This document shows positions 9,200 to 22,134 of a stretch of DNA of 64,000 bases, piece after piece (the stretch's first letter is position 1; every line of letters starts with the position of its first letter). The notes under the pieces were generated by a model, which was not told the DNA's origin, searched no databases, and saw only the letters and a program-made list of their open reading frames with translations. The stretch covers positions 24,415,384 to 24,479,383 of the forward strand of contig OZ038509.1 in assembly GCA_964036315.1 (NCBI GenBank), written 5' to 3'. A program made the position numbers and the translations under genes. The DNA comes from Acanthosepion esculentum. Its lineage: Eukaryota > Mollusca > Cephalopoda > Sepiida > Sepiidae.

Positions 9200-10740
9200 A
9201 AGTTAAGACGGAAAATTTCTATCAGTATTAGAAAGATCTATAACATTTGGTGGACATGAGAAGTTTCTGTCTGAAAGAAGACAGTACCTCATCATCCACT
9301 AGTCCTGGCGCTACAGAATCGCAAATATAAGACTTTATCAAATAACAAAAAACACATCACTTGAAGACTTCCAACAGCAGCAACAACTAAAATAGATAGC
9401 ATATGTAACTAGAAGGAAGATAATGATATAATTAAGATGCTGACTTTCCACACGACCTTAAACAAAAGATTTGGAAGGAAACTCCCATCAGTATTAGAAA
9501 GATCTATAACATTTAGTGGACATGAGAAGTTTATTTTGTTGACAAACTGTTTTAAGAAAAATATTTTCACAATTTCAGCTGGCAGTAACATTAATTGTTC
9601 AGTCAATGAATGCCTAATGTTTCCTGAATGGAAACGGTGAAACTCAGTATTAACATTTGTATCCCTTTATTCTTACCACATTTAGTGGTTTGGTTAGTTT
9701 GTTCCATCAATATAATTCATCTCCTACCGTCGTGCTCGGGGAACATGAAACTAATTCCCAGAACATTTGTCCAGACTTCCAGGTACGCCACTGGAACCCC
9801 ATTTACCATTTAAAAGTGTAGAGAAGTTGTTGTAGACTTCAATAAATTCCTTGAAGCAACCAAACTAGACTCAATGACAAAGAGCTCTGAACAGTGCCTA
9901 GTTAGAGAATCCCAATGCAATGGCTGTAGAACATTGTTGATTTTCCACATGACCTTAAACAAATAATTGGGAAGCAAACTCGCATCACTACTAGAAAGAG
10001 CTATAACATGTAGTGGCCATGAGAAATCTATTTTCCTGAATAAATGTTTTAAGAAAAATATTTTATAAATTTCAACCAACAGTAACACTAATTGTCCACT
10101 CAACAAATGGCGACTGCCTCCTGTAAGGAAACAGTTATTTTCACCATTTATAATTCATTGCGAGTCTCATAAATTTAGCTTTTCTTTTAGGCTTCCTAAA
10201 ATGCGTGCCATTCTTAAATGGCCTCGGCATATCTTGGCTTTAATATGAATCACTGCACGGCATCCAACTTTTTCAGGAATATCTAAACTATTGTCTATAT
10301 GTCAACCATTATTTCAGATCAATCATTAAAAATAGCTTCAGCTAAATGAAGTTTTTAAGTCTTCAAGAAGAAGAACTTTCATCAGATCCTGGTGGTTAGT
10401 GTTACTAAATCCCAAATAAAGAACTTTAACAAATAACAAAACCACATTTTGACTGAAGACTTCCAACAGTAGCAATAAACTAAAATGGATATCACATGTA
10501 ACTTGAAGAGAAAATAATAACATAATGAAGATGTTGAGATTCCACACTACTTCAAATAAACAGTTAGGATGGACCCCCCACCCACCCCCACCCCATCAAT
10601 ACTGGAAAGAGCAATGACTGTTACTGGGCTATTTTCCTGAATGATTGTTTTAAGAGAAAGATTTTATTGATTTCAACCGAAAGCAATACTGGCTGTGTAG
10701 TCTATGAATGCTGAATGTTTCCTTATAAGGAGATGGCTAA
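9200..10740. repeat. degenerate dispersed/tandem repeat family, about 4 copies
   Basis: Blocks at about 9230-9310, 9430-9640, 9930-10140 and 10500-10740 share CATGAGAAGTTTATTTTG-type sequence, a TGTTTTAAGAAAAATATTTT segment, a TTTCAACC then GTAACAC/TAATTG segment, and a TGTTTCCTGAATGGAAAC end. Spacing is roughly 400-500 bp and divergence is high. No protein is recognised, so this is probably an old satellite-like or transposon-derived block. Confidence 0.6.
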
Positions 10741-12253
10741 TATTACCATTACCAAGCAATTAATATTACCATTACCAAATGGCTAATATTACCAGGATCA
10801 TTTATGTATATACCTTTGCAATTGAAACTTGTTATAACACGGCCTCTTTTGATGTTAGCTTTTGATATGTCAGGTGCGATGGTGTTGATTCCAGTTAGCA
10901 AAGTGTCGAGTATTTTCACTTGAAAATATGTCACCTGTGCTGGGCACAACTAATTTGGATTCTTTTATTGTTTGTTAGAAAAACACGAAATACCTCATTT
11001 TTCTTTCTCTGTATTATATCAGGGTCTTCAAGTGTGTGCGTGTGTATTTATATTGCAAGAATTGACAATTAAGATATAATCTTAATCCCATTAAACATCG
11101 TCTTTGTTACATTAATTGTTTCCACATCATTGACTAACCGTTGAGTTTAGAATGTATTTTACTGTTTGTCTTTGGGGTTTTTACCTGCATTTGATAACAA
11201 AACAATGAACAAAGAAAATATTTGTGAAACCAAACAACACTCATTACTGCTGAATCTTTACATTTTTACCATTTTATGAGACTCTCATTTTGTCCGTCTT
11301 TGCAGTAACCAGCGCCCCACTACCTGCCCACCCACCCCACTATTTACCCATTTTTTTTTTTGTATTGTTCCTCCTTTGTTGTCATTTTGTTGTCATTGTC
11401 TCATTCAAACTGGGAAATTTTCAACATTTTATATCTTGTTAAGGATATTTTAAATATGTTTTATATATATATGTTTCTGGCACTTAAAAGAATCCAATAA
11501 AACACCTACAGTAAAATGGAAATTAATAAAAAAAAGCTAAAATATGTAGGTCATTAAATGACCCATGTCCTTTGTGCATACATGAGAAACATAAAAAATA
11601 AAAATTTACTGAATCAAAGAAATGAAATAGCTATTCTTTGCTGACATTGTCAAAAATTTTCCTTAAATAATATTTAAAAATAAAATTAAAATAAAAAAAA
11701 TAAAAAAAATGAAAACTGGTAATATACATATATTTGATATGTAATAATAATTTTTCAATAATTTAAGTAATTCTATTACATTTACTTGATTTAAAAAGAA
11801 ATATAGTCTATTAGTAATTAAGAGTAAAAATAATATTTTACAATTGTAGTTCAATATAACGTATTCTAACCCAAACACCCCTTTTAGAAAGAATCTTTAA
11901 GTATACAAGTACGAATTTAATGGAAAAAATGCCTAAAAACTTTTTGTTGTTAATAAAAAATTAAAAAAAAAAAACATGACATGCATTGAACGGATGTCAA
12001 AATTCATTGAAAAATGCACCGCTACCCTCCCTAAACTTAACCTCTTTTTCAAACGTAACTCATAATTGATACAACAATAGTTAATAAAAATGAACACGCT
12101 ACTGCCCCTGTCTAAATGATTTGATTACTCTGTATCCTTGGAAACAAGAAATTATGAATTATATGTGTGTTTAAAACTCAGTAAATTTAAAAATAAGTTA
12201 TTTCAAAATTCGCTTGAAGATGAAACAGAACTAATGCTTTTAATTTAATTATA
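10741..12253. other. AT-rich intergenic stretch, no gene seen
   Basis: Nothing here resembles a coding exon or RNA gene. There is a CCCACCCACCCC-like patch near 11320 and several A- or T-runs. The open frames are short and of AT-driven composition. Confidence 0.5.
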
Positions 12254-12387
12254 TAGTGTAACCCGGATATAAGAGATTTTCTCTGGTCCCAAATTAGAGC
12301 CTATGTTAACAAAACAAAATAGACCAAACTCGGATATAAGAGACTTCTTCTCCAGTCCAACAACTCTCTTATATCCGAGTTACACTG
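12254..12387. mobile_element. pogo/Tc1-mariner-like MITE, copy 2
   Basis: A TA-flanked palindromic element. AGTGTAACCCGGATATAAGA on the left is mirrored by CTCTTATATCCGAGTTACACTG on the right, and it shares the interior GGTCCCAAATTAGAGCCT with copy 1. It is shorter (134 bp) through interior loss. Confidence 0.85.
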
Positions 12388-12472
12388 TAATTAAATTTGA
12401 AGTTTTTAGCTTCAGTTTTTGAAACATGGTAATTCCCGTGTAGCGAAGAAACCATATTTTAAATCAGTTAAT

Positions 12473-12475
<3 letters not shown>

Positions 12476-12518
<43 letters not shown>
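12476..12518. repeat. (TA)n microsatellite
   Basis: A TA dinucleotide run of about 40 bp. Confidence 0.95.
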
Positions 12519-12520
<2 letters not shown>

Positions 12521-12753
12521 CGAATATACATAATATCCCATGTCGATAGCACTACATTTGGCTATTTCAATTTGCCTTCTCACAAGGCTACATTTAAAAT
12601 TATAGGTGTTGATATTCTACTAGGCTCTGCTGGATCATGGAATTTAAAATGCGTACATTTTGGCAGAAAAAAAGCTTGTTTGTGAATATGAGAGGATCCA
12701 ATTGAAAATAACTAGACAAGACTTGTCTAAATTATTCAATAAAACATGTCTCA

Positions 12754-12757
<4 letters not shown>

Positions 12758-12801
<44 letters not shown>
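12758..12801. repeat. (CA)n microsatellite
   Basis: A CA run of about 40 bp. The 86-residue ORF across it is an artefact. Confidence 0.95.
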
Positions 12802-12803
<2 letters not shown>

Positions 12804-12804
12804 C

Positions 12805-13235
12805 ATCTTTTGAACAGGAGTAGAGGTTTATCCCCTTGTTTCCTATTTAGAATTGGCTTTCTGTTTCCTTCTAAAGTCTATTTCGACACTATACTTCTAA
12901 TGTCTCCACCAATCTCTTAAATATTATTTTTATTCAATTGGAGTAGATAGGTTTGCCTATCATTTGGTTAACATTTCTCTCTGGTCTTTTGAACAGGAGT
13001 AGAGGTTTATCCCTTGTTTCCTATTTAGAATTGGGTTTCTGGTTTCTGCTAAATTCCAACATCTCTGCTTAAACTCTGAAATTTTTTTTTCTCTCCCCTT
13101 ACTAGAAGTACATAGGTTTGCCTATCACCCCCTTTATATTCCTTCTGTTTTTTGTTTTGTTTTTTTGGTGGGGGGAGTTTTTTTTGTTTTTTTAACAGGT
13201 GTAGGATTTTATCCCTTGTTCCTTGTTTAGGATTG
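12805..13235. repeat. degenerate repeat of about 180-200 bp, three copies
   Basis: TTTTGAACAGGAGTAGAGGT then TTATCCC-TTGTTTCCTATTT recurs at about 12817 and 12987, and in weaker form at about 13190. Each is followed by TTTCTG-TTCC and a TAGGTTTGCCTATCA block. No coding capacity is seen. Confidence 0.65.
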
Positions 13236-13261
13236 GACTTCTGGTTCCTTCCAAAGTCTTT

Positions 13262-13312
13262 TCATTCTGGCATTATTGCCTTGCTTGGGGTGAATTGATT
13301 TAAAAAAAATAT
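13262..13312 (+). mobile_element. LINE-type 3' tail
   Basis: GCATTATTGCCTTGCTTGGG then GTGAATTGATTT and an A-run: the same tail as at 5830, 32168 (minus) and 33120. Confidence 0.5.
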
Positions 13313-13509
13313 ATATATATCTAAATTTGAGCTAATATTGTGTGTTTTTAATATTCCCAAAGTTCAAAGCAATATTTTATCTCCTAAGTTTACAAAAGTT
13401 TTTTATATCTTTATTTTTCAAGTTGAAGACAACGAATTGTTTTAATTATTATCTTTTAATGACACACATTTAAGATAGATTTTCAGATGCTTGGAAGGTT
13501 TGTCATGAA

Positions 13510-13870
13510 TTAAGTTTCAACAACTTAAGACTATTACTACTTGGTGGAAAAGCAAGAGAAATAAGATGATACTAGTCAAAAATGAATAATAATTGACAAG
13601 GCTTCATCTAAGAAATTCAGACAACTTAAGACAATTACTACTTGGTGGAAAAGCAAGAGAAATATGATGAAAGAAATACTAGTCAAAAATGAATAATAAT
13701 TGCCAAGGCTTCATCTAAGAAATTCAGACAACATAAGACTATTACTACTTGGTGGAAAAGCAAGAGAAATAAGATGAAAGAAATACTAGTCAAAAATGAA
13801 TAATAATTACCAAGACTTCATCTAAGAAATTCAGACAAGAGAAATAAGATGAAAGATATTAATAACAGTA
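13510..13870. repeat. 107-bp tandem repeat, second array
   Basis: Three to four copies of the unit seen at 6715-7230 (CATCTAAGAAATTCAGACA and ACTTGGTGGAAAAGCAAGAG) with a 106-108 bp period. The two arrays are 6.3 kb apart in the same orientation. Confidence 0.88.
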
Positions 13871-16680
13871 AATAATTAATGACACTCTCTCATCTAAATA
13901 ATTTGAAAGCTGTTAATTTCTAAACAAAATGGTTGTGCGTTGAATGTTTCAATCTTAAGTTATTTAAAATTTTTTCAGTGGAATTTTCTGTAACAAATAT
14001 TTGCCCTGAATATTCTTGCTTGCAAAATGTGAAAGAAAATTTTAACATCAGCCTTTGACAAAAACCAGAATGGCAACTAAAACCGGTGACAGTTTTTACA
14101 TAAACTACATTTTTGATTTTAGATTTGAATGTTAATTTGAATTTTGAATTTCATTTTTGATGACTGATGATGAAAGTTCTTTTGGAAACAATAACAAAAA
14201 AAAACAGCCAATAACATAGATCACAATTTATAATTTGTGATGTAACCTTTAAAACCTTTGCCATCAATTGTGTTTATTTTAATGATTATCAATAGAGACG
14301 TAATTTTGTCTAATTTATTAAATAGGAGGATGGGGGCAGAAAATATCCAGATTTGATGATTTCATATTTGTCCTTTTCGCATCTAGCTACAAAGGTTTTA
14401 TGTAATACACACAGAATTAAAATAAACAGTTATTAAATAAATCTGTTCTTTGCTTTGAATATGACATGATCAAAACTTCATCTTATTTTTTACAATTAAG
14501 ATGAGCATATTACTGCTAATATCATTTTTAGAGATTACTAATTGTTTGTGTACTTTAACTTATTTGATATTCTTCGATCTATTGTTTTCATATTTGATAT
14601 TTATATTTTCTCATAATTGATATTGTTCTCATATAGATTTTATTGTGGACATGCTATTTCAACCATTTTTCCCAGAATTGTCTGATATGAAAAACGAGCG
14701 TGTGTTTTTTATTGCCTCGCGGCCATCTTTTTTCCAAATCAAAAAAACTTGGTTATCTCCCTTTTTGCAACCGTTTTTTTTTTTTATTATTATTTATTTC
14801 AAACTTTGTACAATTTTCAAATCAACAAATACGTACATACATTTTTTATATATATGTTTATTGTTTCAAAAAGCAATGATTATAATTGTAATAAAACCTA
14901 AACATATGATGAAAGTTTTTTTTATACATCTTTTTTGTTTAGGAATTTATAACAAAAATATTATTCACTATATTGTCTATTTGTAAGAATAATTTCATAT
15001 TTACAACATTCTAAAACCTAATACAATTAGATCTAATGCAATATTTATCATTTACCAATTTATAAAGAAATAAATATGAAAACAATTTTTTTCTTCATAA
15101 ATTTATAAACATTTATTAAATTATTAAAATAAGTGGATCAGTTATAAGGAAATCCTTATTTACCATTTTATAAATTTTGAATTGATTAGCAATTAGCTAA
15201 TATCTTACCAACCATTCCAAAAAATAATATAATAAATAAATAATGTTTATTATTTTTATGTCAATTCTCAAGAAGAAAGAAAATGTATAAATTCACTTTC
15301 ATATGTTTAGGTTTGATTCCAGTTCTAATCATTGCTTTTGAAAACAATAAAAATTGCTAAGGAGTGAAGGTAATTAAAATAATAGTGGTGTCAAGGGAAA
15401 GACCATCCTTTTGTCATTCACTTTATTGTTGTTTTGTCAGCATGAAGGTCCAAGTTTGAACTTTCACTGGACATTACTAAACTTATGTATACTATTATTT
15501 GGTTTGGGGGTGGGGGGCATTTAGTAAAGCTTGGACACACTATTGTGACACCCCAGGAAAATAAAATTACTTATGTCTATTTTATTTAATGATATTTTCT
15601 TTCCAGAATCTCTGCTGATTCCTTTATTTTATTATTTCCAAATTTAATAAATCAATGTCAATAGCCTGACACTGTTATTAGAAGAATTTTGATCTGAAAT
15701 TTTCACTGTATAATACTTGATCCATGTAACTGAAAAACGTATTAACAAAGGATATTATGTTGAAAAATAAATATTTTTTGTGTAAAATAAAGGGCTTCTT
15801 TTTTTTTTTTTTTTTTTTTTTTGCTTTTTTCAACATTTTATTAAAATATCATTTGGGCTCAGGACACAGATGACTCTCCACAGCTTTCTTTAATATCCAT
15901 GAATTGCCATGACTTCTTGGGGAAAGATAATGGACTGATTTCATTTTGTTTTCTCCACATGTATTCAGAGTTATTGTCATTGTCCTACATTGGTTACCAC
16001 TCACAGCTAGAGAGGCCTGTCTACCTTACTATATCACATTTTGATATGACAGTGATTACTGTAAATTGCAGCGTACAAGTCGACCACAAGATTTTTAGCT
16101 ATAAATTCAGTGTTAGCACTATAGTAACCGTATAGATTGACTCCCAAACATATGGTAGGCTACCAGTGGCTCAAAACTAAGGCTTACTGGTAAATGAAGT
16201 TAGGCTACAGTATGTGATAACCTGTGCCAAAACTACATAAGGTCAAACCACTTACCTGTATATTGAGATTGAGACACTAACCATAATGTTTTTATATATG
16301 TGTTTTATAGCAATCAACCTACAACACATATCAGTAGGTATAGTATATTTGTATCGGTATAACTTAGTAAGCATTTAAAATTTGTCAGGTCTACTGATGA
16401 ACATATTAAAGTCAACATTAATTCCAATAAAATTTTAATACCCTAGAATGCAAATTATACCAGGTTGTTTTTTTTGTTTTTTTATAGTACAGTTACATAT
16501 CGTATGTTATTGTAATAAAAAAAAGTATTGCCCATCTGCGATTTGTATCAGTGATGTGAACATGCAATTCAGTGATAATCGTCTGCATTTTAGGCATACC
16601 GGCCATATAAGTAAACCCCTAGTTTTTGAAAGATTTTTTAGTTTTGAAACCTCAGCTTGTACATGAAGTTTACGGTATTC
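13871..16680. other. AT-rich intergenic stretch with scattered repeats
   Basis: No gene is supported. It holds a dispersed repeat at 15265-15440 and a T-run of about 25 bp near 15798. A stretch near 15690-15780 resembles 33350-33460. Open frames of 60-113 residues at 14645, 15899 and 16448 show no family resemblance. Confidence 0.5.
15265..15440. repeat. dispersed repeat, copy 1 (related to 25240-25540)
   Basis: TATAAATTCACTTTCATATG then TTTAGGTTTGATT, TCTAATCATTGCTTTTG, AACAATAAA-ATTGCTAAGG and TGGTGTCAAGGGAAA recur in the same order at 25240-25540. The family is unclassified. Confidence 0.7.
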
Positions 16681-16820
16681 TCATTTTTTGTTTTTTTTTG
16701 TTTGTTTTTTTAAAAAAGTTATATTTACAAAAAATTAATTTTCCTTTACTATGAAAATGTCACTCCCTTTATTTTTGAAGGGCCTCTCGAACCAACAGCC
16801 AGGTGAATGATGCCTCAGAG

Positions 16821-18990
16821 TTATTGAGACATTTCAGCCCAGGCGCCCAAGGCCATATGCAGCGACCCCTCCCGCTTTGTCAGACCGAGCTCGCCTATCA
16901 AAGCATCTTGAACGTTTCCCCTTACTAACACCTGATATAATGCCTTACGAGACAACGGCTGGACGTCGGAGAGACCATCCTTCGCCCGTAAGAGTCGCTT
17001 GAGGGCAAGCCGACATTCACGATAAAAAGAGCCGTCGCCACAAGGAGTACGGCCAGTCTCCTCCTCACACGAGTGCACATTTCTCAATGATGGGAAATTT
17101 TTACGGGCATCTTCATTCCAGAATTTGCCGTTCTCATCTAATTGCATACACATCCGGTCTAGATAGGTAATGCGAAGCGTATGTCGACGAGTCTCAACAC
17201 AAGGAACCCCCAGACCGCCATCAGAGGGATGGAGGTAACAGATCTCGCGACTAACCATGGCGGCCTTGCCTCCCCACAAGAAGGAGAACAAGAGACTTAC
17301 GAACGCTAATAAAGTGTCAGGAGTGAAAGGATGGAGAGTCAGTAAAGGAGAATCGGGTAGATATGCAAGGCACATACTTCCGCCCTCCCTTTCAAGGAAA
17401 GATTCCTCCGAGTCCACAGACGAACTGCGCCCTCAGCCTTCTCTCTCACCTCTGACCAATTCATTTCCAACAGGAGGTCGGGACCGAACCAGATGCCGAG
17501 TATATTGACCGACCCGTCCGTCCAGAAGAAGGGTCCGGGAAGAGAAACTCCTTTCCACGAACCCAACTGCAAGCCAACACGGTTGATCTTGGACCCTGTC
17601 TCTATCTCATACCCTTTGCTGACTTCGTTAATCTCGGCTCTGCTCGACACCAGAACCGAAACATCATCAGCATAGGCGGAGTACTTGGCCGAGGTGGTAG
17701 CACCGGGCAAGGAAATTCCGCGAAGGACCGGATTCGTCTTCAACTTACGCAGGAAAGGTTCCAACGCAAGAACGTCCAGCAATGGAGACAGCGGACATCC
17801 TTGACGAATGGAACGAGACAAAATGAAAGGTTCCGATCTTACCCCATTCACTTCTACCAGCGCACCGGGGGACGCATACAGCAGTCGGATCCAAGTCAGG
17901 CCCGAAGCCGGCAGCCGAAAGAACAGCCTCCAGAAACCGATGGTCAACCCTATCGAAAGCCTTGGACTGATCTAAATTGATCAGCTCGGCATCACTGTCG
18001 ACTTTCTCGATGATCAAGCATACCAAATGAAGATTGTTCTGAATAGTCCTGCCCTTCACACCACAAGTCTGCTCGGGGCCAATCAGACTAGAGGGGACAG
18101 CCTTGCAAACGGCTGGCTAAGACCTTGGCTAAAATCTACCCCACTGTCTTTGTTCTTGCGAAGCAACTTGATCACGCCCCTGGTGAAGCGTTGAGGTATA
18201 GATCCCTGCTTCATCCAGTTGTTGAAAATCAGTGCCAGCAATGGGACAAAGACGTGCGACTGCCCCAAGTACAATTCGTACGGAAGACCATCTGATCCCG
18301 GAGTCTTGTCCAGGCCAACCTGCTTCAGCGCATCCCAGATCTCAGACTCTGTTATGGGACCCTTGCACCCAGCCGCCTCAAGGCGGGGAAAGTTGGCTAA
18401 ATAGGCATTGAACTTAGCAGCACTCCCTGGTAAAAAGCTCCTGAAAGTAATCACGGAAAGCCTCACAAATGCCCGTGTCTGTGGTCACGGTCCACTTGTT
18501 CGGCAATTTGATGCTAGCGATATGCCGACTAGGCACCCTACGGGTTTACTCTGAACACAATGAAGTGGCTATATTCGTAGCCTCGCAAGACATTCTTTTT
18601 AGCCTAGCCCTAACTACCAGAGCTCGATCCTTCTTGATAAGCAAGGAGGCCAGCTCGGCCTTAGCTATGGCTACGTCCCCACTATCACGGGATTTGATCG
18701 CCTGATCAACTTTTTCCTCACAAGACTTTTGCGCTGCTAACCCTGCAAGATTGAGTCGTCTACTAAAATCAGCAGCAAAAGACCTAAGTTTAGATTTCAA
18801 AGAATCCCACCACTTATTCCCAACCACAGCCCCCGACAATTCCCGCTGTAGCATTAGTAAAAGCTGGTTCCGGAAATCTTGCTCACCAAATTAAGATGCG
18901 TTTTATTTCCAGTACCCACCCATCTTAACCTTAGGCTTATCTAAGTTTACCCAAACCTGGACAAGCCTATGATCCGAGTAAACTATAAAA
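16821..18990 (-). pseudogene. L1-Tx1 ORF2 remnant: endonuclease end plus reverse transcriptase
   Basis: On the minus strand, near 18990-18960, the frame reads SDHRLV, the last catalytic motif of an APE-type endonuclease; the preceding endonuclease is absent. Then follow a helical linker (18854-18546), the RT entry motif KTPGSDGLPYELY (18466-18083), the LDQSKAFDRVDH motif A (18059-17745), the YADDVSVLVSS catalytic motif C (17947-17339) and the post-RT FLWGGK then HPSDGGLGVP region (17417-16821). At least four frameshifts separate these pieces. Decayed; no product expected. Confidence 0.85.
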
Positions 18991-19291
18991 TGGAAACGTT
19001 TTTTTTCCTTTTATCTTTTAGCTCTTGTGTTGGAATTCTTTGTCTTTTTGGAGTGGGGGGGGGTCATTTCTGAGTTTTTAATGGGGGAAAGAGTTTTAAC
19101 AGGTGATGAGAGATGGGTAGAATGTTTCTGAGGAGAAAAGATGTTTTTGAGTTGCAAGTGAGGACAAGGTAGATGAAGTTGTGGGAGTAGCTTTTTTTTG
19201 GTCTGAGACTGCTTCTGCTTGTCCAACTTCTCCTTCAGCTGTTTTATCTTCAGATTTTTCAAAACCCAAGTTATATTTTTTTGTTGAGCTT

Positions 19292-20471
19292 TTAATGTCG
19301 AATCAGAGACCAGGGAATCGCCCTTAACGTTGACAGTGGGAATGGGGCTGTTTGTGATTTTGTCCTTGGGGCTTCATGGGACTGAAGCCCCGCTGTCTGG
19401 CGCTTCCCTCTGGCCTTACCAGCAACCTGCCATTCCCCCTCCCCCTTCTTCACAACTGCACTAGCAGTTGGCAAAGGCTCTTCAGGGAATGGGGGCTTAG
19501 TACTTGACCCAACTGGAGGTTTCACCAACCTGGTCCCAGAAGCTGGCATGCTCATTACAGGCGAGGCGATATGTAAAGACGCAGTCAGAGGGGGATTTTG
19601 GTCAACTGGAGCCTGACTTCCAGAGGCCTTCTTCTCTGGGCAGGAAGTGGAGAGGTGACCAGTCTCTCCACACTTCCAACATACCGGCTTGCGACCGGTC
19701 ACAATGACTGGCAGCCTCAGGCTCCCTACTTCCAGACAGCTGCGGATGGATAGGAAGGCTTTACGATCCAATAATATTTTGAAACTCCATCCCCTTTTCA
19801 AGCTATCGCAGGAAGCATCCAGTATCTCGCCATACTGGGAGAGAAACGCGACGACGTGTTCCCCAATAACCTGAGGAGGGACCTCGTATATTGTCCCTCT
19901 GGTCCTTCGCTTGCCTTGGTATTCAGTACGCAATATTAAGTCTTTAGTGATTAAATCACGACTGGAAACGTCCATACAGTCTTCTGGCGTGGGTAGAAAT
20001 ACGTCCCACATGAAGTAGCCGAGCGACAAATTTTGCGCGAACGCTTGTCCACGACGAAAACTGACACAATTATTTTGTCAATTTTCATAGTTCTTGGGGG
20101 TCTTCTAAGAGTCCACCTTCTACGACAAGGTGTGCGTAACTCTTAGCTCGCTCCGAAAACTCCGCAATATTGATTACACACTTTGAGGGGGACTTCCAAC
20201 AGGAGGGCGATTCCCCGGCCTCAACATTATCTTTTTCCTTAATTTGGCCATTATTGGCTTCCATGTTTTTGGACTTTACATTTTGGCCATTTTTAGCCTC
20301 CGTACTTTTAGTTGTCATGTTTGGGCAGTTTATTTCTTCATTATCTCGGGATGTACCCGGCAAAACTGGGTACTCCTCTGTGCTATCTTTGTCAGGCCGA
20401 TGTTTCTTAATGGAGAACAAATGTTTTTTAATAGACCTTCGGACAACATTGTTTTCTTTTTTTTTAATCAA
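19292..20471 (-). pseudogene. L1-Tx1 ORF1 (zinc-knuckle nucleic-acid-binding protein), broken
   Basis: Two frames cover it. 20471-20085 encodes a Lys/Glu/Asn-rich N-terminal part ending in AKSYAHLVVEGG. 20029-19292 encodes the rest, with a compact domain (residues about 1-115) and then a zinc knuckle CWKCGETGHLSTSC of the C-x2-C-x4-H-x4-C type near residues 119-132. A low-complexity Pro/Ser/Lys tail follows. A frameshift or stop near 20040-20085 separates the halves, and another near 19290 leads into a Lys/Gln-rich frame (19262-19011) that may be the original C-terminus. In intact elements ORF1 proteins bind the element RNA. Confidence 0.75.
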
Positions 20472-20530
20472 GAAGGACGGAATTTTTCGGTGTTTTTTTG
20501 TTCTCCACTTTTTTTAAATATAAGACGGGA

Positions 20531-22134
20531 AGGGGAGGGGTGGTAAGGACAAGGGACGCCTACAGGCGTTAAAAAAAATAAAACAGCTAAAAAATGTTAA
20601 TAAACAATTCGCCAAGTAGCGAAAACAATTTTATAAAGATAAACAGTAAACGATAATCACAAAATTACTTTAAACAAAAAATACAATTAAATACAGTAAA
20701 TAAATAAATGATACAGTAAAAAATACTTGACGTGAACTATTGGACACAAACACAAAATTAGAATAGTTCAAATGAAAAACACAAAATAAATTTATACGAA
20801 CGAAGAAACGTATAAATTACACAAAAAAGGTAAACTACAACAATAAACCCTTTTTTTAAACTAAATATTAAAGTAAAAAGAACAGGCTACAAATACAAAA
20901 CAATACGTATTAACTAAACAAAGATATCCAATATGGCCACTAAAAATAAAGGTTTGCCAATAAACGAAATACGAATATAGAAAACAGACAAGTTAGACTA
21001 AATAAACACAAACAGGAAAAATATGAACACAGAAAAATTAAATGATTAAAACACAGAACACTTAACAGATATTAAAAAGAAAAAATAACGAATTAACAAA
21101 TAACACGTAATAAATGAACAAGGAAAAATAAAATCTGACGTCAACAGAAATATTAACACGTAGAAAAATAAACAGATAAACTCTAGGAGTGGGGTATAGA
21201 AAATCAAAGACAAAAAATAACTTAAAAAGGAAACTTTAACGTAAAAATCAAAACTAATAATAAAATAAATGCAAAATAAAATAAAAATAAAAATGGTAAC
21301 GTAAAAACTGAAAAAGAAAGGAAAAAGTGAAAAAAAAAATCAAAGAAAGTTATCAAATAATAGTCAGCAAAAAGTGAACGTAAAACGTAAAATAAAAGAG
21401 AACTTAACTAAAACGGACTTTGTATAACAAAAAAGTTAAATTCCAAGAGAGGCAGAAAAAGCGGTCTTAACACGTCTAAAAGGACTACAAATTTGGACGA
21501 ATCTCCAACTGCAAACCAACATACAGTATTTATGTGAATGGGGACATACCCATTATTGTCTGTAGGTATGCTATAACATATATATATATATATCCCAAAC
21601 CTCTGAAATGGAAAAATGGTGTAAAAAGTTGTGGAGGGATGAAATCAAAAAATAAAATAAATGTCTGAAAATTTGTGGTGAACGGGATATTTGGTGCCAT
21701 TGTTAGAATAAATTTTGGTGCAGTATGAAGTTGCTATCTTTGTGAAATTTTGATAAAACCAAATTTTGTAAAACATACATTTTTCTCTGTTTTACCGTCA
21801 TTTTTATAAATTTATTTTTACTATGATTCAATATTTTGGTAAAGTTTAGCCTTTGTGCCCTCAAAAATATAATGTATCAGGACATTTTTTCCCTTGACAC
21901 TTTCTGTCACTGAGACTCCCTCAGCAATGTTTATTTACAAAATTATAAAAATATGTGAACCAAGTACAGTGCGATATTTACGTTTTATGAGAATTTATTT
22001 ATAATTTTTCTTGTATCCTAAAAGAAGGTTACAAACAGAAAAAGGTGGTACTCAAGTGAAAGGAACAGCAATGTGGACGTAGATGAAAGAAAGAGAGGTT
22101 TATTGTAAAAGAGAATACACTACTGAAAGACAGG
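20531..22134. other. A-rich stretch next to the LINE 5' end, then AT-rich DNA
   Basis: From 20570 to about 21440 the plus strand is strongly A-rich with recurring AAAATAAA and ACGTAAAA words. This could be the 5' UTR of the LINE or an unrelated low-complexity tract. A short (TA)n lies at 21578-21592. At 21510 a GGACGAATCTCCAACTGC word matches the hairpin-rich repeat at 22635, so the LINE may have inserted into a related repeat. No gene is seen. Confidence 0.5.

Larger units (their letters stand above)
16690..20530 (-). mobile_element. L1-Tx1-type non-LTR retrotransposon, decayed and internally deleted
   Basis: Read on the minus strand this holds an ORF1 with a CCHC zinc knuckle (19292-20471), the last motif of an endonuclease, and a frameshifted reverse transcriptase (to 16821). 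The T-rich plus-strand stretch at 16684-16712 could be the poly(A) of the 3' end. Most of the endonuclease, normally several hundred bp between ORF1 and the RT, is missing. The protein style (KK-DGDVA-KAELASLL helical region, PGSDGLPYE, YADD, FLWGGK then DGGLGVP) is that of the Tx1/L1 branch. It is non-functional because of several frameshifts and the deletion. Confidence 0.85.

Noticed and set aside
19504..20546. Plus-strand ORFs of 60-115 residues over the LINE ORF1
   Set aside because: Antisense shadows of the zinc-knuckle ORF1 on the minus strand.
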